The notes under the pieces: generated by a model
Database searches by the model: none
Seen by the model: only the letters and a program-made list of their open reading frames with translations
Told to the model about the DNA's origin: nothing
Position numbers and translations under genes: made by a program
From: Methylomonas fluvii
GTDB lineage: Bacteria > Pseudomonadota > Gammaproteobacteria > Methylococcales > Methylomonadaceae
Direction: 5' to 3'
NCBI RefSeq assembly: GCF_014850975.1
Contig: NZ_JACXST010000002.1
Coordinates: forward strand, 558,001 to 622,000
DNA length: 64,000 bases
Part shown: piece after piece, positions 9,350 through 18,322 of the stretch
How the letters are laid out: the number at the start of each line of letters is the position of its first letter
Position numbering within the stretch: position 1 is the stretch's first letter

Positions 9350-9775
9350 TTATTCGGAATCCGCTACGACTTCAGTCTCGACGACTTCTACTTCAGCTTC
9401 TTCGGTTTCTTCTTCGACTTCTTCCTTAACGCGGTTACCGGCTTTTTGACCGTCGTTACCGCTGACAGCAATCGCAGAAGGCTCGGTTACGGCCGCTTTT
9501 TGCGCCAGGGTTTGGCTGCGCAAAATAGCGTCGTTGAAACGAAAACCGCTTTCCAGTTCTTCAAGAGTGGCTTGGTCGCATTCGATATTCATCAACACGT
9601 AATGTGCTTTATGAATTTTTTTGATAGGGTAGGCCAAATGTCTACGGCCCCAATCTTCCAAACGGTGAATTTTGCCTGCGGCTTCTTCAACGGTGGATTT
9701 ATAACGTTCTATCATAGCCGGCACCTGAGCACTTTGGTCAGGGTGGACTAAGAAGACAATTTCATAATGTCGCAT
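9350..9775 (-). CDS. rpsF: 30S ribosomal protein S6
   Basis: 141 residues. The S6 fold covers about 1-95 ([15 protein letters not shown]..., [23 protein letters not shown]). The remainder is a long, very acidic tail rich in [16 protein letters not shown], comparable to the glutamate tail that RimK extends in some bacteria but longer. A clear AAGGAG ribosome site precedes the start. It is the first gene of the operon with a strong promoter upstream. Confidence 0.97.
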   Translation of the reverse strand: MRHYEIVFLVHPDQSAQVPAMIERYKSTVEEAAGKIHRLEDWGRRHLAYPIKKIHKAHYVLMNIECDQATLEELESGFRFNDAILRSQTLAQKAAVTEPSAIAVSGNDGQKAGNRVKEEVEEETEEAEVEVVETEVVADSE

Positions 9776-9859
9776 GATTTCTCCTTACGGGTTTAAAAGC
9801 CTCCCATCCGTCTGAACAGTGAGGCAAGGGGTGGGGATAAATTCCCCAAAAAGCTGGGC

Positions 9860-9887
9860 ATTATAGAAATAGGCGCTGTTTTTGCAA
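9860..9887 (-). promoter_or_regulatory. sigma-70 promoter of the rpsF operon
   Basis: On the minus strand TTGCAA (9882-9887) and TATAAT (9860-9865) are separated by 16 bases. The -10 box is perfect and the -35 matches four of six consensus positions. It lies about 85 bases before the rpsF start. The -35 box falls in the loop of the fliK terminator hairpin. A GCCTC/GAGGC stem (9799-9803 with 9821-9825) in the leader might be part of an S6:S18 autoregulatory structure, but that is unproven. Confidence 0.65.
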
Positions 9888-9907
9888 AGCAATTTTTCAA
9901 CAGCGCC
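9872..9907 (-). terminator. hairpin downstream of fliK
   Basis: Nine-base arms GGCGCTGTT and AACAGCGCC pair perfectly around an 18-base loop. It begins 9 bases past the fliK stop, so it probably ends the fliE-fliK transcript, although the following tract (TATTTCTATAAT) is not a clean T run. The loop carries the rpsF promoter -35 box. Confidence 0.5.
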
Positions 9908-9916
9908 CAAAGTTGA

Positions 9917-11281
9917 CTAGGCAAACAGACTCAATAAGCCATTACTGGCGATTGCGCGGCCTGCTTCAATTTCGTCGAGAATAGTGTTGGAGGCATCGGT
10001 TGCCGCACTATCGGCATGGCCTTGGCCTTGACTATTGCCGCCGCGATTCTGCTCGCCGGCCATTTGAAAGGACTCGCGCCCCGGTCTTTGTTCTGATTGT
10101 TGCTGGGAAACGTTAACATCCGCCAAGTTCAAGTTTTGCCCGCCCAACATTTCCCGCAACTTGGGGATTGCCGCCTCGATGGCGTCCCTGACCGCCGCGT
10201 GCTGGGCAGTGAAGACCACATTGGCTTGGTCTTGATTGACATCGATCTTGATGGAAATAGGACCGAGATGTTCGGGATTCAGCCGAATTTCCGCGGAAGG
10301 CACCGCTTGTTTATGCATCCACAACAATTTCTCGCCCAGCTCGGTGTTCCATTCAGGATGAGTCAAATGTTTTTCTATCGTCGGCGCTGCCGTTTGCCCG
10401 ACGCTATTTACCGATTTATTCAGTTGATTGATGTCGGCCGTCATTCTCGACAACCCCACATCAGCCTCGCTACCGCCAATTTGCTGCTTCGGCACATCGC
10501 GCTGCTCGGTTTGAAAAGTATCAGCTGCGCTGTCTTGCGCAAATTGCCGGGACGTGCCGTCTTCGGCGGCAAGCGTTTTGGCAAAACCGCTCTCCGCTGC
10601 CATGGCCTTCCGCCCTTCATCCGCGCCGCTTAATGTCGTCAACGCCTCTTTTTTGGCATCCATACCCAAAAGCTCCGGACTGTTTTTGATCGCAGACATC
10701 GCCTCGCTGGTTGCTACTGCGGATTTCAATGTGTCGTTAACAACACTCACGCTATCTGCGACCGGCAAGGGCTGAGCTTGCGTCCCTGCAAACATCGCAG
10801 CATTCACCGCCTGCTCATCATTTGCGGCCTCGGTATTTTCCGCCACTATATCGGCAAGATTCTCTTGCTTGGCCGCTGTAACCGGTAAGGCCGGAGCTTG
10901 CGGTGCGGCACCGGTCGCCTCCAAGCCTTGCAAGTATTGCAAGACATCCGCTAAGGCTTGCATGGTATCGTCGAGATTAATATCCTGATCCAGTTTGGTT
11001 GCCGTCGGCAAACTCTTGCCGAACAGAGCGGTAAAATCCTGCAAGCTTTGACTGTTCAGAGCATCCGCCCCCAATCCGCCCAGCTGCTGTAAATTCGCCA
11101 AGCCGGCGTCACCGGCCGCCCCTTTACTCAATAAACTGTTTTGCAATTGTGCCAGCTGCTCCAGCAGCGTCGCCGAAAACACACCGGCACCGCCACCTTC
11201 GCCCAATAGACCTGTCGTCGCAGCACCAACGCCATCGGTAGAGGCTAATAGAGACAGCGGATTTAAACCTTGGATATTCAT
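9917..11281 (-). CDS. fliK: flagellar hook-length control protein FliK
   Basis: 454 residues. Secreted ruler that sets hook length and switches export specificity. The N-terminal two thirds are low-complexity, rich in Ala, Gln and Leu, as expected. The conserved C-terminal Flg_hook domain is at about residues 320-395 (RLNPEHLGPISIKIDVNQDQANVVFTAQ..., IPKLREMLGGQNLNLADVNVS). The tail is rich in Gln, Gly and Ser. It is the last gene of fliEFGHIJK here; fliL and the rest of the rod/export genes are not in the window. Confidence 0.93.
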   Translation of the reverse strand: MNIQGLNPLSLLASTDGVGAATTGLLGEGGGAGVFSATLLEQLAQLQNSLLSKGAAGDAGLANLQQLGGLGADALNSQSLQDFTALFGKSLPTATKLDQDINLDDTMQALADVLQYLQGLEATGAAPQAPALPVTAAKQENLADIVAENTEAANDEQAVNAAMFAGTQAQPLPVADSVSVVNDTLKSAVATSEAMSAIKNSPELLGMDAKKEALTTLSGADEGRKAMAAESGFAKTLAAEDGTSRQFAQDSAADTFQTEQRDVPKQQIGGSEADVGLSRMTADINQLNKSVNSVGQTAAPTIEKHLTHPEWNTELGEKLLWMHKQAVPSAEIRLNPEHLGPISIKIDVNQDQANVVFTAQHAAVRDAIEAAIPKLREMLGGQNLNLADVNVSQQQSEQRPGRESFQMAGEQNRGGNSQGQGHADSAATDASNTILDEIEAGRAIASNGLLSLFA

Positions 11282-11308
11282 GGCATTTCTCCTGACATTT
11301 TTATTTAA

Positions 11309-11761
11309 TCAAGCACTTCCCGTGCCATCCTTGCGTCCTGATCGCGCCGCCCGGTCGTCTTGCTCGGCCTGTTCGCGCTTTTGTTCGATTTTCATTTCTT
11401 CGACCAAAGCCAGTTCACTGACTTTTTGCAAACTTTTGGTACGTTGATGCGCCTCTTCCCAGCGCTTACGGGCCCGCTGCACCTCGCGTTCATGGTTGCT
11501 TACCGTCTGCTGCTGGCTTTCGATAGCCTGATCGAGCTTATCGGCAAAAGCCCTGAATTCCATCAACTGACTGATGTTGATCCCCGCCTGCTGCCTAACG
11601 GCGAACTTACCTAAATAATCCAAACGGTAACTTTGTAAATTTTCCAGCTGGGCCTGCTGCTCTTGGAGTTTTTGCTGACAGATACCCAAAGCCTGCAAAG
11701 CGTCATGTTCCTGACGCGCATGTAAGTCGATAATAACTTTCAGTCGCTGCGATTTTTTCAT
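11309..11761 (-). CDS. fliJ: flagellar export chaperone FliJ
   Basis: 150 residues, almost entirely helical coiled coil with many Gln, Glu, Lys and Arg (for example QQKLQEQQAQLENLQSYR). This is the normal FliJ size and character. FliJ sits in the FliI ATPase ring and escorts chaperones. Its ATG overlaps the fliI stop (TGATGA arrangement), so the two are translationally coupled. Confidence 0.92.
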   Translation of the reverse strand: MKKSQRLKVIIDLHARQEHDALQALGICQQKLQEQQAQLENLQSYRLDYLGKFAVRQQAGINISQLMEFRAFADKLDQAIESQQQTVSNHEREVQRARKRWEEAHQRTKSLQKVSELALVEEMKIEQKREQAEQDDRAARSGRKDGTGSA

Positions 11762-13110
11762 CAGCTCGCCAACAATTGCGCCAACTCGCTCAGACTCCGG
11801 CTCAAGTCCACCGATTCGTCCATGCTTTGTTGCAGAAAATCCATGATCGCCGGATTTTTTTCTATCGCTTTGTCAATGCGCGGATCGGCTCCCGGCCGAT
11901 AAGCACCAACGCTGATCAAATCCTTGTTCTGTTGATAGATGGAATACAAACGCCGCAAATCCCGCGCCATTTGCAGATGTTCCGGTTCGATAATATCCGG
12001 CATCACCCGGCTGATCGAGGCTTCGATATCGATTGCCGGGTAGTGTCCCGATTCGGCCAAGGAGCGGGACAGCACTACATGGCCGTCCAAAACACCCCGC
12101 GCCGCGTCGGCGATCGGATCGTTGGTGTCGTCGCCTTCCGCCAATACCGTATAAAACGCGGTAATCGAACCGCCGCCTTCATCGCCGTTACCGGCGCGCT
12201 CCACCAATTGCGGCAATTTCGCAAACACCGAGGGCGGATAGCCCTTGGTCGCCGGCGGCTCGTCTATCGCCAAGGCGATTTCCCGGTACGCCTGGGCATA
12301 TCGGGTCAAAGAGTCCATCAGCAACAACACATCCAGGCCCTGATCACGAAAATACTCGGCGATACTGGTCGCCAGCAAGGCGCCATGCACCCGCATCAAT
12401 GGCGAATCGTCAGCCGGCGACGCGACGACTACGGCTCGACGCAAACCTTCTTCACCGAGGATCTTCAGTACAAATTCGTTGACCTCCCTGCCCCGCTCGC
12501 CAACCAGTCCCACCACGACTACGTCGGCATTGGTAAACTTGGTCATCATCCCCAGCAACACGCTCTTGCCCACACCAGTACCGGCAAACAAACCCATACG
12601 CTGCCCGCGGCCGACACTGAGAATCGCATTGATCGCCCGCACACCAACGTCCAGGGCCTCGCGGATCGGTTTGCGACTGAGCGGATTGATGGTGACGCCG
12701 GATAACGAGACCTTGGCATCGGTATCCAGCGGCCCCTTACTATCCAAGGGCTTGCCGGCACCGTCGAGCACCCGGCCCAATAGACCAAAACCGACGTTGG
12801 CCAGACTGTTCTTGCCCATGGGAATGACACGACAGCCCGGTTCCAGGCCGTGCGTATCGCCGGTCGGCATCAAAAACAAGCGGGATCCGCCAAAACCGAC
12901 GACCTCAGCCGTAATAATCTTGCCGGATTTGGTAATCACTTGACACAATGAACCGATTGCCGCCCGACAACCTTCCGCTTCCAAGGTTAAACCCACCATC
13001 CGCGACAATTTACCTTCAACCACCAACTCCAGCGGGTCCGCAACCAATCTTTCCCGATATGGCTGCAAGCGCTCCAACCACAAATCGGAACGATCAACAC
13101 TGGGGATCAT
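11761..13110 (-). CDS. fliI: flagellum-specific ATPase FliI
   Basis: 449 residues, usual length. ATPase of the flagellar type III export apparatus, related to F1 beta. Walker A is GLFAGTGVGKSVLLGMM at about residues 174-190. The stretch VGLVGERGREVNEFV and Walker B LLLMDSLTRYAQAYREIALAI follow. ATKGYPPSVFAKLPQLVERAG is typical of the FliI/YscN family. It overlaps fliH upstream by 4 bases and fliJ downstream by 1 base. Confidence 0.96.
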   Translation of the reverse strand: MIPSVDRSDLWLERLQPYRERLVADPLELVVEGKLSRMVGLTLEAEGCRAAIGSLCQVITKSGKIITAEVVGFGGSRLFLMPTGDTHGLEPGCRVIPMGKNSLANVGFGLLGRVLDGAGKPLDSKGPLDTDAKVSLSGVTINPLSRKPIREALDVGVRAINAILSVGRGQRMGLFAGTGVGKSVLLGMMTKFTNADVVVVGLVGERGREVNEFVLKILGEEGLRRAVVVASPADDSPLMRVHGALLATSIAEYFRDQGLDVLLLMDSLTRYAQAYREIALAIDEPPATKGYPPSVFAKLPQLVERAGNGDEGGGSITAFYTVLAEGDDTNDPIADAARGVLDGHVVLSRSLAESGHYPAIDIEASISRVMPDIIEPEHLQMARDLRRLYSIYQQNKDLISVGAYRPGADPRIDKAIEKNPAIMDFLQQSMDESVDLSRSLSELAQLLAS

Positions 13111-13811
13111 CGCCCAAAATCCTCGCGGCGCTCGCCGCCCAATACAGTGGCAATCACTGCAGCCACCCGGCTTTCGACGCTGGCGTCGATTCTGGACACT
13201 TCGGTTTCGACGGTGCAGCCGCCACGGCTCAACAAAGGATTTTCCTGCAAGCGCCAGGGTGGCATGTTTTCATCGAGTTTCAGCGCAGTGCGCACCAAAG
13301 CTGCATCTTCGGGATGTAAATTGACGGTGACTTTCTGAGATGCCAGCGGCAAGGCATTGATCGCCTCCCTGACTACGCCGACGATTTCGCCGGGTTCTAA
13401 CTTCAACTCCCGGCGAATCAATTGACTGGCAATGGCAATGGTTAATTTCACCAACTCCTGCTCGACCGACTCGTCGAGTTGCTTGAAGGGTTCGCTGAGC
13501 GCTTCCAGCAAACTGGTGAACTCGGCCGCCTGCTTTTGCAGCAAATGCACGCTTTCTTCATAGCCTTGTTTACGCCCGGCTTCAAAGCCTTCCTTTTGCC
13601 CGTCCGCATACCCTTGCTGCTTACCTTGTTCGAAGGCTTCTGCGTAGGCCTGCTTCTGAATTTCTTCAATCTGCTCGGCGGTCAGAACCTCGGTGACCTC
13701 TTCCAATTCGACCGCTTCGGAGCGCGGCGTACTGAAATCCTGTAGATTGGTCCACCGGTCCAGGGCCTGAAGTTCGGCCTCGGAAAACTTATTGCTCTTA
13801 GACGAACTCAT
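13107..13811 (-). CDS. fliH: flagellar assembly protein FliH
   Basis: About 234 residues. Peripheral stator that regulates FliI and links it to the C-ring. Residues about 50-95 carry repeated Gly-Gln-Lys-Gly type heptads (EQGKQQGYADGQKEGFEAGRK), the GxxxG helix typical of FliH. The C-terminal half resembles the F1 delta-like domain (VEQELVKLTIAIASQLIRRELK). The MSSSKSNK start overlaps the end of fliG by 14 bases; a further upstream Met at 13823 exists. Confidence 0.92.
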   Translation of the reverse strand: MSSSKSNKFSEAELQALDRWTNLQDFSTPRSEAVELEEVTEVLTAEQIEEIQKQAYAEAFEQGKQQGYADGQKEGFEAGRKQGYEESVHLLQKQAAEFTSLLEALSEPFKQLDESVEQELVKLTIAIASQLIRRELKLEPGEIVGVVREAINALPLASQKVTVNLHPEDAALVRTALKLDENMPPWRLQENPLLSRGGCTVETEVSRIDASVESRVAAVIATVLGGERREDFGR

Positions 13812-14808
13812 CGCCACCGCCACCGCCGCCCAAAGCTATTTCACCCGCATCGGACAAGCGTTTGGCTATCGCCAGAATATCTTTTTGCGCGGCCTCGACT
13901 TCGCTTAAGCGCGCAGGCGGTGCTGCTTCCAAGTCGTCACGCAACATTTCCGCCGCGCGTCTGGACATATTGGCAAACACTTTATCGCGTAAACCGGTTT
14001 CCACGCCGCGCAGAGCCAACAGTAGCTGATCGGTGGATACTTCGCGCAACAGCGTTTGGATACCGCGATCATCGACGTTGATCAAGTCGCCGAATACAAA
14101 CATTTTATCTTGGATGCGTTGTCCCAGGTCGGCGTTGGCTTCGTTGATGTCTTGCATCATCGGATCGCTTACGCCGCTTTCGATGAAGTTGAGGATGTTG
14201 GCTGCCGCGTCGATACCACCAATTTGCGAAGATTTCACGCCGTCGCTGCCGGTCAGCTGTTTCTCCATGATGTCGTCCAGCTCACGCAAAGCCGCGGGTT
14301 GCACGCCTTCCAGGGTGGCGATGCGCATCAAAATATCCGAACGCATGTTTTGCGGCAACAAGGTCAGTACGTCAGCGGCCTGATCGGCATCCAGCAATGA
14401 CAAAATAATGGAGATGATTTGCGGATGTTCCAGACGAATCAAATCGGCGATCGAGCGGGTATCCATCCACTTCAACTGTTCGATACCCTTGCTGTTGGCA
14501 CCCAACAGAATCCGATCGATGATGCTGCCGGCTTTATCCGCGCCCAGCGCGTTAGTCAGCATATTGCGGATGTATTCGTCGGAGTCCAGACCCAGACCCG
14601 TTTCGTTTTTGATTTCGATGATGAATTCTTCCAATACCTCATCAACCATGCCCGAACTAATCGGCCCGAGCTGCGCCATATTCGAACCGATCAATTGCAC
14701 TTCTTTCGGTCCCATATGCCGCAATACCGAGGCTGCTCTATCCTGCCCCACTGCCAATAACAGCAGCGAAGCCCGTTGCGCATGCGTTAATTTCTCTTGC
14801 TCAGCCAT
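13798..14808 (-). CDS. fliG: flagellar motor switch protein FliG
   Basis: 336 residues, family-typical. C-ring protein that contacts the stator and sets rotation direction. The N-terminal domain starts near LTHAQRASLLLLAVGQDRAASVLRHM. The middle domain has the EHPQIISIILS motif. The C-terminal domain carries charged residues for stator contact (MFVFGDLINVDDRGIQTLLREV, LRDKVFANMSRRAAEMLRDDLE). The C-terminus has six consecutive Gly before DEFV, an unusual glycine run. It overlaps fliF by 8 bases. Confidence 0.96.
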   Translation of the reverse strand: MAEQEKLTHAQRASLLLLAVGQDRAASVLRHMGPKEVQLIGSNMAQLGPISSGMVDEVLEEFIIEIKNETGLGLDSDEYIRNMLTNALGADKAGSIIDRILLGANSKGIEQLKWMDTRSIADLIRLEHPQIISIILSLLDADQAADVLTLLPQNMRSDILMRIATLEGVQPAALRELDDIMEKQLTGSDGVKSSQIGGIDAAANILNFIESGVSDPMMQDINEANADLGQRIQDKMFVFGDLINVDDRGIQTLLREVSTDQLLLALRGVETGLRDKVFANMSRRAAEMLRDDLEAAPPARLSEVEAAQKDILAIAKRLSDAGEIALGGGGGGDEFV

Positions 14809-16552
14809 CGTCTTTCAACCAGGTTTTTATCACTTGCGCAACCAATTTAGGATCTTCGTCGATCAGTTTTTGGACATATTCCAAACGTTTTTCATAGCTT
14901 TGCGGCGCTTCGAGTAACAACAAATCTTCCACGCCAGTGGTGATGGTGCGCACTTCGCCGGTTTCTTCATCGACCGACACCGCCACAGCCACCGGCTTGC
15001 CAGTCTCGTCGAAACGCACCACACCACCCGTAGCTTCCGCGATTGCTTTGGCTTGCTCAAGCGCTTCTAACTGTTCTTCTTTGGCCACCAAGGTGCGCAG
15101 ACCTGGACGCAATACCCCCATGATCAGCAACACCACCACAGCTACCGCAGCCAACTGTTTCAGCGCGCTGGCAAACCAGGGCTGTTGCCAGATGGGTTCG
15201 GAAGGGACTTCTTCTAGCGCGTCGGGCAATCTGAACGCGACATTGGTGACCGTTACCTGATCGCCGCGGCTATTATCATAACCCACCGCCTGTTTGACCA
15301 AGTCGCGAAGTTGATTCAGATCTTCTTGCGAGTAAGCCACTAGGGTCGCTTTACCGTCGGCTTGCACCACTTTTTTATCGTCCACCACTACCGCCACCGA
15401 CAAGCGTCTTAAGGCACCCGTGGCGAGTCTAGTATGAGTAATGGTTTTATCCAGTTCGTAATTGCGCGTCGCCGTTTTATTTGAAGAGCCGGAACCGGAT
15501 TCTGCGGCAGCTTGTTTTTCCTGGCCGCTAGCGACTTCCGGCGCGGTACCGGTGGGTGGGGGCTGATTGGATAAAGCGCCGGGCACACCTTGCACTTTGG
15601 ATAAGGAGTTATTTTCTTCCTGAGTTTGCTCGCTACGCAGGGCAGGCAAATCCGGGTTAAACATTTCTTGCGTTTTTTCGGTGACGGTAAAATCAACGTC
15701 CGCGGAAATTTGCGCCCGCATGCCGTCACCACCTACCAGTGGTGTCAGGATGTTTTCGATCCGGCCACGCAGATGCTCTTCTATATTTTTTTTGTATTCA
15801 AACTGCTTGCTGGACAAGGACATATCTTCGCCGCCCTCCTTGCTGTTCAACAAGCGGCCTTTCTGATCGACAACGGTCACCTGGCTGGCTTCCATCAATG
15901 GCACGCTGGAAGCGACCAAATGCACAATGGATTCAATTTGTTCTTTTTCCAGGGTGCGGCCTTGATACAGCTCGACGACTACTGAAGCGCTGGGTTTTTT
16001 GCGTTCGCGGACAAATACAGATTGCACCGGAATAGCCAACAGCACTTTCGCGGATTTGACGTTTTGAATAGTTTGAATAGTCAGGGCGATTTCGCCTTCC
16101 AGTGCACGCTGAAAGCGCATTTGCTCGACATTTTTGCTGGCGCCGAAGCCGTTATCTTTATCCAGCAGTTCGTAGCCCAGGCTGGCGCTGCGCGGCAAGC
16201 CTTGCGCGGCCAATTTTAATTTCAGCTCCCGGATATTATCGGCTGGCACCATGATCGCGCCGGAGCCGGTTTCGACCTTGTAATCGACATTTAACTTGGT
16301 CAATGCATCGAGAATTTCCGCGGAATCTTTTTCGGCCACGCCGGAAAACAGTAAATCGTAAGATGGGGCCTGCGACCACAACACCACCGCCACGCCTATT
16401 GCCACGCTGAGCGCCAAGCCCAGCATCAGACCCAGCTGGCGCACCATCGGCATTTTGCTCAGGCTTTTCAAAGCAGGGTGCATTTTGTCGGCGTTTGCCA
16501 TACTTGATTGGGTATGGGCCTCCATCGGTAGATTTCTGTCTAGTTCGCTCAT
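14801..16552 (-). CDS. fliF: flagellar MS-ring protein FliF
   Basis: 583 residues, usual length. It forms the MS ring in the inner membrane. Helix 1 is at about residues 39-62 (LGLMLGLALSVAIGVAVVLWSQ) and helix 2 at about 455-477 (LAAVAVVVLLIMGVLRPGL). The YscJ-like ring-building motif with LPRSASLGYELLDKDNGFGASKNVEQMRFQRALEGEIALTI is at about 115-158. The cytoplasmic tail that binds FliG ends the protein. It starts 17 bases after fliE. Confidence 0.96.
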   Translation of the reverse strand: MSELDRNLPMEAHTQSSMANADKMHPALKSLSKMPMVRQLGLMLGLALSVAIGVAVVLWSQAPSYDLLFSGVAEKDSAEILDALTKLNVDYKVETGSGAIMVPADNIRELKLKLAAQGLPRSASLGYELLDKDNGFGASKNVEQMRFQRALEGEIALTIQTIQNVKSAKVLLAIPVQSVFVRERKKPSASVVVELYQGRTLEKEQIESIVHLVASSVPLMEASQVTVVDQKGRLLNSKEGGEDMSLSSKQFEYKKNIEEHLRGRIENILTPLVGGDGMRAQISADVDFTVTEKTQEMFNPDLPALRSEQTQEENNSLSKVQGVPGALSNQPPPTGTAPEVASGQEKQAAAESGSGSSNKTATRNYELDKTITHTRLATGALRRLSVAVVVDDKKVVQADGKATLVAYSQEDLNQLRDLVKQAVGYDNSRGDQVTVTNVAFRLPDALEEVPSEPIWQQPWFASALKQLAAVAVVVLLIMGVLRPGLRTLVAKEEQLEALEQAKAIAEATGGVVRFDETGKPVAVAVSVDEETGEVRTITTGVEDLLLLEAPQSYEKRLEYVQKLIDEDPKLVAQVIKTWLKDDG

Positions 16553-16569
16553 GGCTTATCTTCCGCTGC

Positions 16570-16881
16570 CTACATTGACATGCCCATCACGTCCTTATAA
16601 GCATCCACCAGTTTATTACGCACCTGGAGCATGGCCTGAAAAGAAACGCTGGCTTTTTGCGAGGCAATCATCACTTCCGCCAAACTGACGTCACTCTGAC
16701 CCATCTCAAAGGATTTAGCCAGGCCGCTAGCGTTTTGCTGGGTATTATTCACGGCGTCGATGGATTGCTTCAACATGGCGGCAAAATCGCCGGACGTGTC
16801 GCTAGGCTGTGGCTTGGCACCGGCCTCTATGGACATTGCCCGCATCTGGGCGAGCACTTGGTTAACATTCATATCTGACAT
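16570..16881 (-). CDS. fliE: flagellar hook-basal body complex protein FliE
   Basis: 103 residues, normal for FliE, which joins the MS ring to the rod and is one of the first exported subunits. The conserved C-terminal part reads FEMGQSDVSLAEVMIASQKASVSFQAMLQVRNKLVDAYKDVMGM, with Met at the end as usual. It is the first gene of the fliE-fliK operon and is preceded by a sigma-54-type promoter at 16916-16932. Confidence 0.96.
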   Translation of the reverse strand: MSDMNVNQVLAQMRAMSIEAGAKPQPSDTSGDFAAMLKQSIDAVNNTQQNASGLAKSFEMGQSDVSLAEVMIASQKASVSFQAMLQVRNKLVDAYKDVMGMSM

Positions 16882-16915
16882 GATAATGACTCTTTTAGGT
16901 TGCCTTGCTTAGCAT

Positions 16916-16932
16916 AAGCATTTTTCAAGCCA
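16916..16932 (-). promoter_or_regulatory. sigma-54 promoter of the fliE operon
   Basis: Minus-strand sequence TGGCTTGAAAAATGCTT fits the -24/-12 consensus TGGCACGN4TTGCW with the GG and GC doublets exactly 10 bases apart. The predicted start of transcription is near 16906, about 25 bases before the fliE ATG. It fills the short gap between fleR and fliE. FleR, encoded just upstream, is the expected activator. Confidence 0.75.
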
Positions 16933-16936
16933 AGAT

Positions 16937-18322
16937 TCAACCTGGTACCATCACTCCCGCCTCTTTCATCCGCGCAATTTTGTAACGCAGAGTGCGCGGA
17001 CTGATACCCAGCTTGGCGGCTGTGGTTTTCCGGCTGCCGCTGACGTCGCGTAACATTTGCAAAATGATTTTTTCCTCAGCCGAACGCACGCCGTCGCCCA
17101 AGCTGCCGAGCTCGAAAGGGCTAGTCTCGCCGTCGGTTTGCCGCGATTCTACGGCAAGACTTTGCACAGCAGCGGGCAAACTCGGCAAAATCAACATATC
17201 TTCCTCAAAAATTAGGTCGTCGGCGCCGATTTGATGCCGGCTTTGCAGGATCAGCGCCCGCTGTACCACGTTTTCCAACTCTCTGACATTACCCGGCCAA
17301 CTGTATTCAGACAACTTGATCATGGCCGCCTCGTCAAAGCCGCCAACCGCTTTCCCAGACGGACTATGTTTGTGCAACAACTCCAGCGCCAGCGGCAAAA
17401 TATCGCCCGGCCGCTCCCGGAGCGGCGGAATTTTGAGCGGAAATACGCTCAAGCGAAAATATAGATCTTCGCGAAACCGGCCATCCTGCACATACTCTTT
17501 TAATTTGCGATTGGTAGTCGCCAAAATTCTGACGTTCAGCGCGATTTTGCGATGGCTACCTAAGCGTTCGACCTCTTTTTCCTGCAACACCCTTAGCAAT
17601 TTGGCTTGCAGCGAAATATCCATCTCAGAAATCTCGTCCAGCAATAAGGTGCCGCCTTGCGCCAGTTCGAATTTGCCGGGCGCTGATTGAATCGCGCCGG
17701 TAAATGCGCCTTTTTCATAACCGAACAACATCGCTTCCAGCATGTTTTCCGGAATCGCCGCGCAATTAATGGCTTCGAACGGGCCGGCATGATAATGCGA
17801 GTTCCTATGAACATAACGGGCCAGCACTTCCTTACCGGTACCGCTCTCGCCTTCCAGCAACATGGTCACGTCGGTTTTGGCGACTTTGCTGGCCAATGCA
17901 TAAAGCTTTTTCATACTCTCGTCAGCCACTACCCTTTCGTTAATCACCGGCGCTTGCAGCGTAATCAACGACGCCACCTTATCGACCAACATCCCGGCTT
18001 CGAACGGCTTGATCAGATAGTCGGCTGCACCGGACTGCATAGCTTCCACTGCCTTGGGTATAGTGCCGTATGCCGTCATGAGCAAAACCGGCAACTGTTC
18101 GAATTTTTGCTGAATATTCTGCAACAGCTGAAAACCGTCCATCACCGGCATTTGCACGTCGCTGACCACTAGCCTGACCGGGTATTTTGCTAATTGGCTC
18201 AAAGCCTCGATACCGTTTTTAGCGGAGACAACCCGATAGCCTTCGATTTCCAGGGTATCGCATAAGGCCTCGCATAAAGCCATGTCGTCTTCGACGATAA
18301 GTACATCATACTGTTTCATCAT
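16937..18322 (-). CDS. fleR: sigma-54 dependent flagellar response regulator FleR/FlrC
   Basis: 461 residues. The N-terminal receiver has the acidic pair in VLIVEDDMALCE and the phosphorylation site Asp in LVVSDVQMPVMDGF. The central AAA+ domain has Walker A GESGTGKE, the GAFTGA sigma-54 contact loop and a Walker B TLLLDEISEMD. The C-terminal helix-turn-helix reads TTAAKLGISPRTLRYKIARMK. In Pseudomonas and Vibrio this protein turns on the class III genes. The start chosen (ATGATG) overlaps the fleS end and has TGGAGC before it. The next gene, fliE, has a matching promoter. Confidence 0.92.
   Translation of the reverse strand: MMKQYDVLIVEDDMALCEALCDTLEIEGYRVVSAKNGIEALSQLAKYPVRLVVSDVQMPVMDGFQLLQNIQQKFEQLPVLLMTAYGTIPKAVEAMQSGAADYLIKPFEAGMLVDKVASLITLQAPVINERVVADESMKKLYALASKVAKTDVTMLLEGESGTGKEVLARYVHRNSHYHAGPFEAINCAAIPENMLEAMLFGYEKGAFTGAIQSAPGKFELAQGGTLLLDEISEMDISLQAKLLRVLQEKEVERLGSHRKIALNVRILATTNRKLKEYVQDGRFREDLYFRLSVFPLKIPPLRERPGDILPLALELLHKHSPSGKAVGGFDEAAMIKLSEYSWPGNVRELENVVQRALILQSRHQIGADDLIFEEDMLILPSLPAAVQSLAVESRQTDGETSPFELGSLGDGVRSAEEKIILQMLRDVSGSRKTTAAKLGISPRTLRYKIARMKEAGVMVPG

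Noticed and set aside
9799..9825. GCCTC/GAGGC stem in the rpsF leader as an S6:S18 autoregulatory element
   Set aside because: The key CCG-containing bulge of that motif could not be identified on the RNA strand; kept only as a remark.
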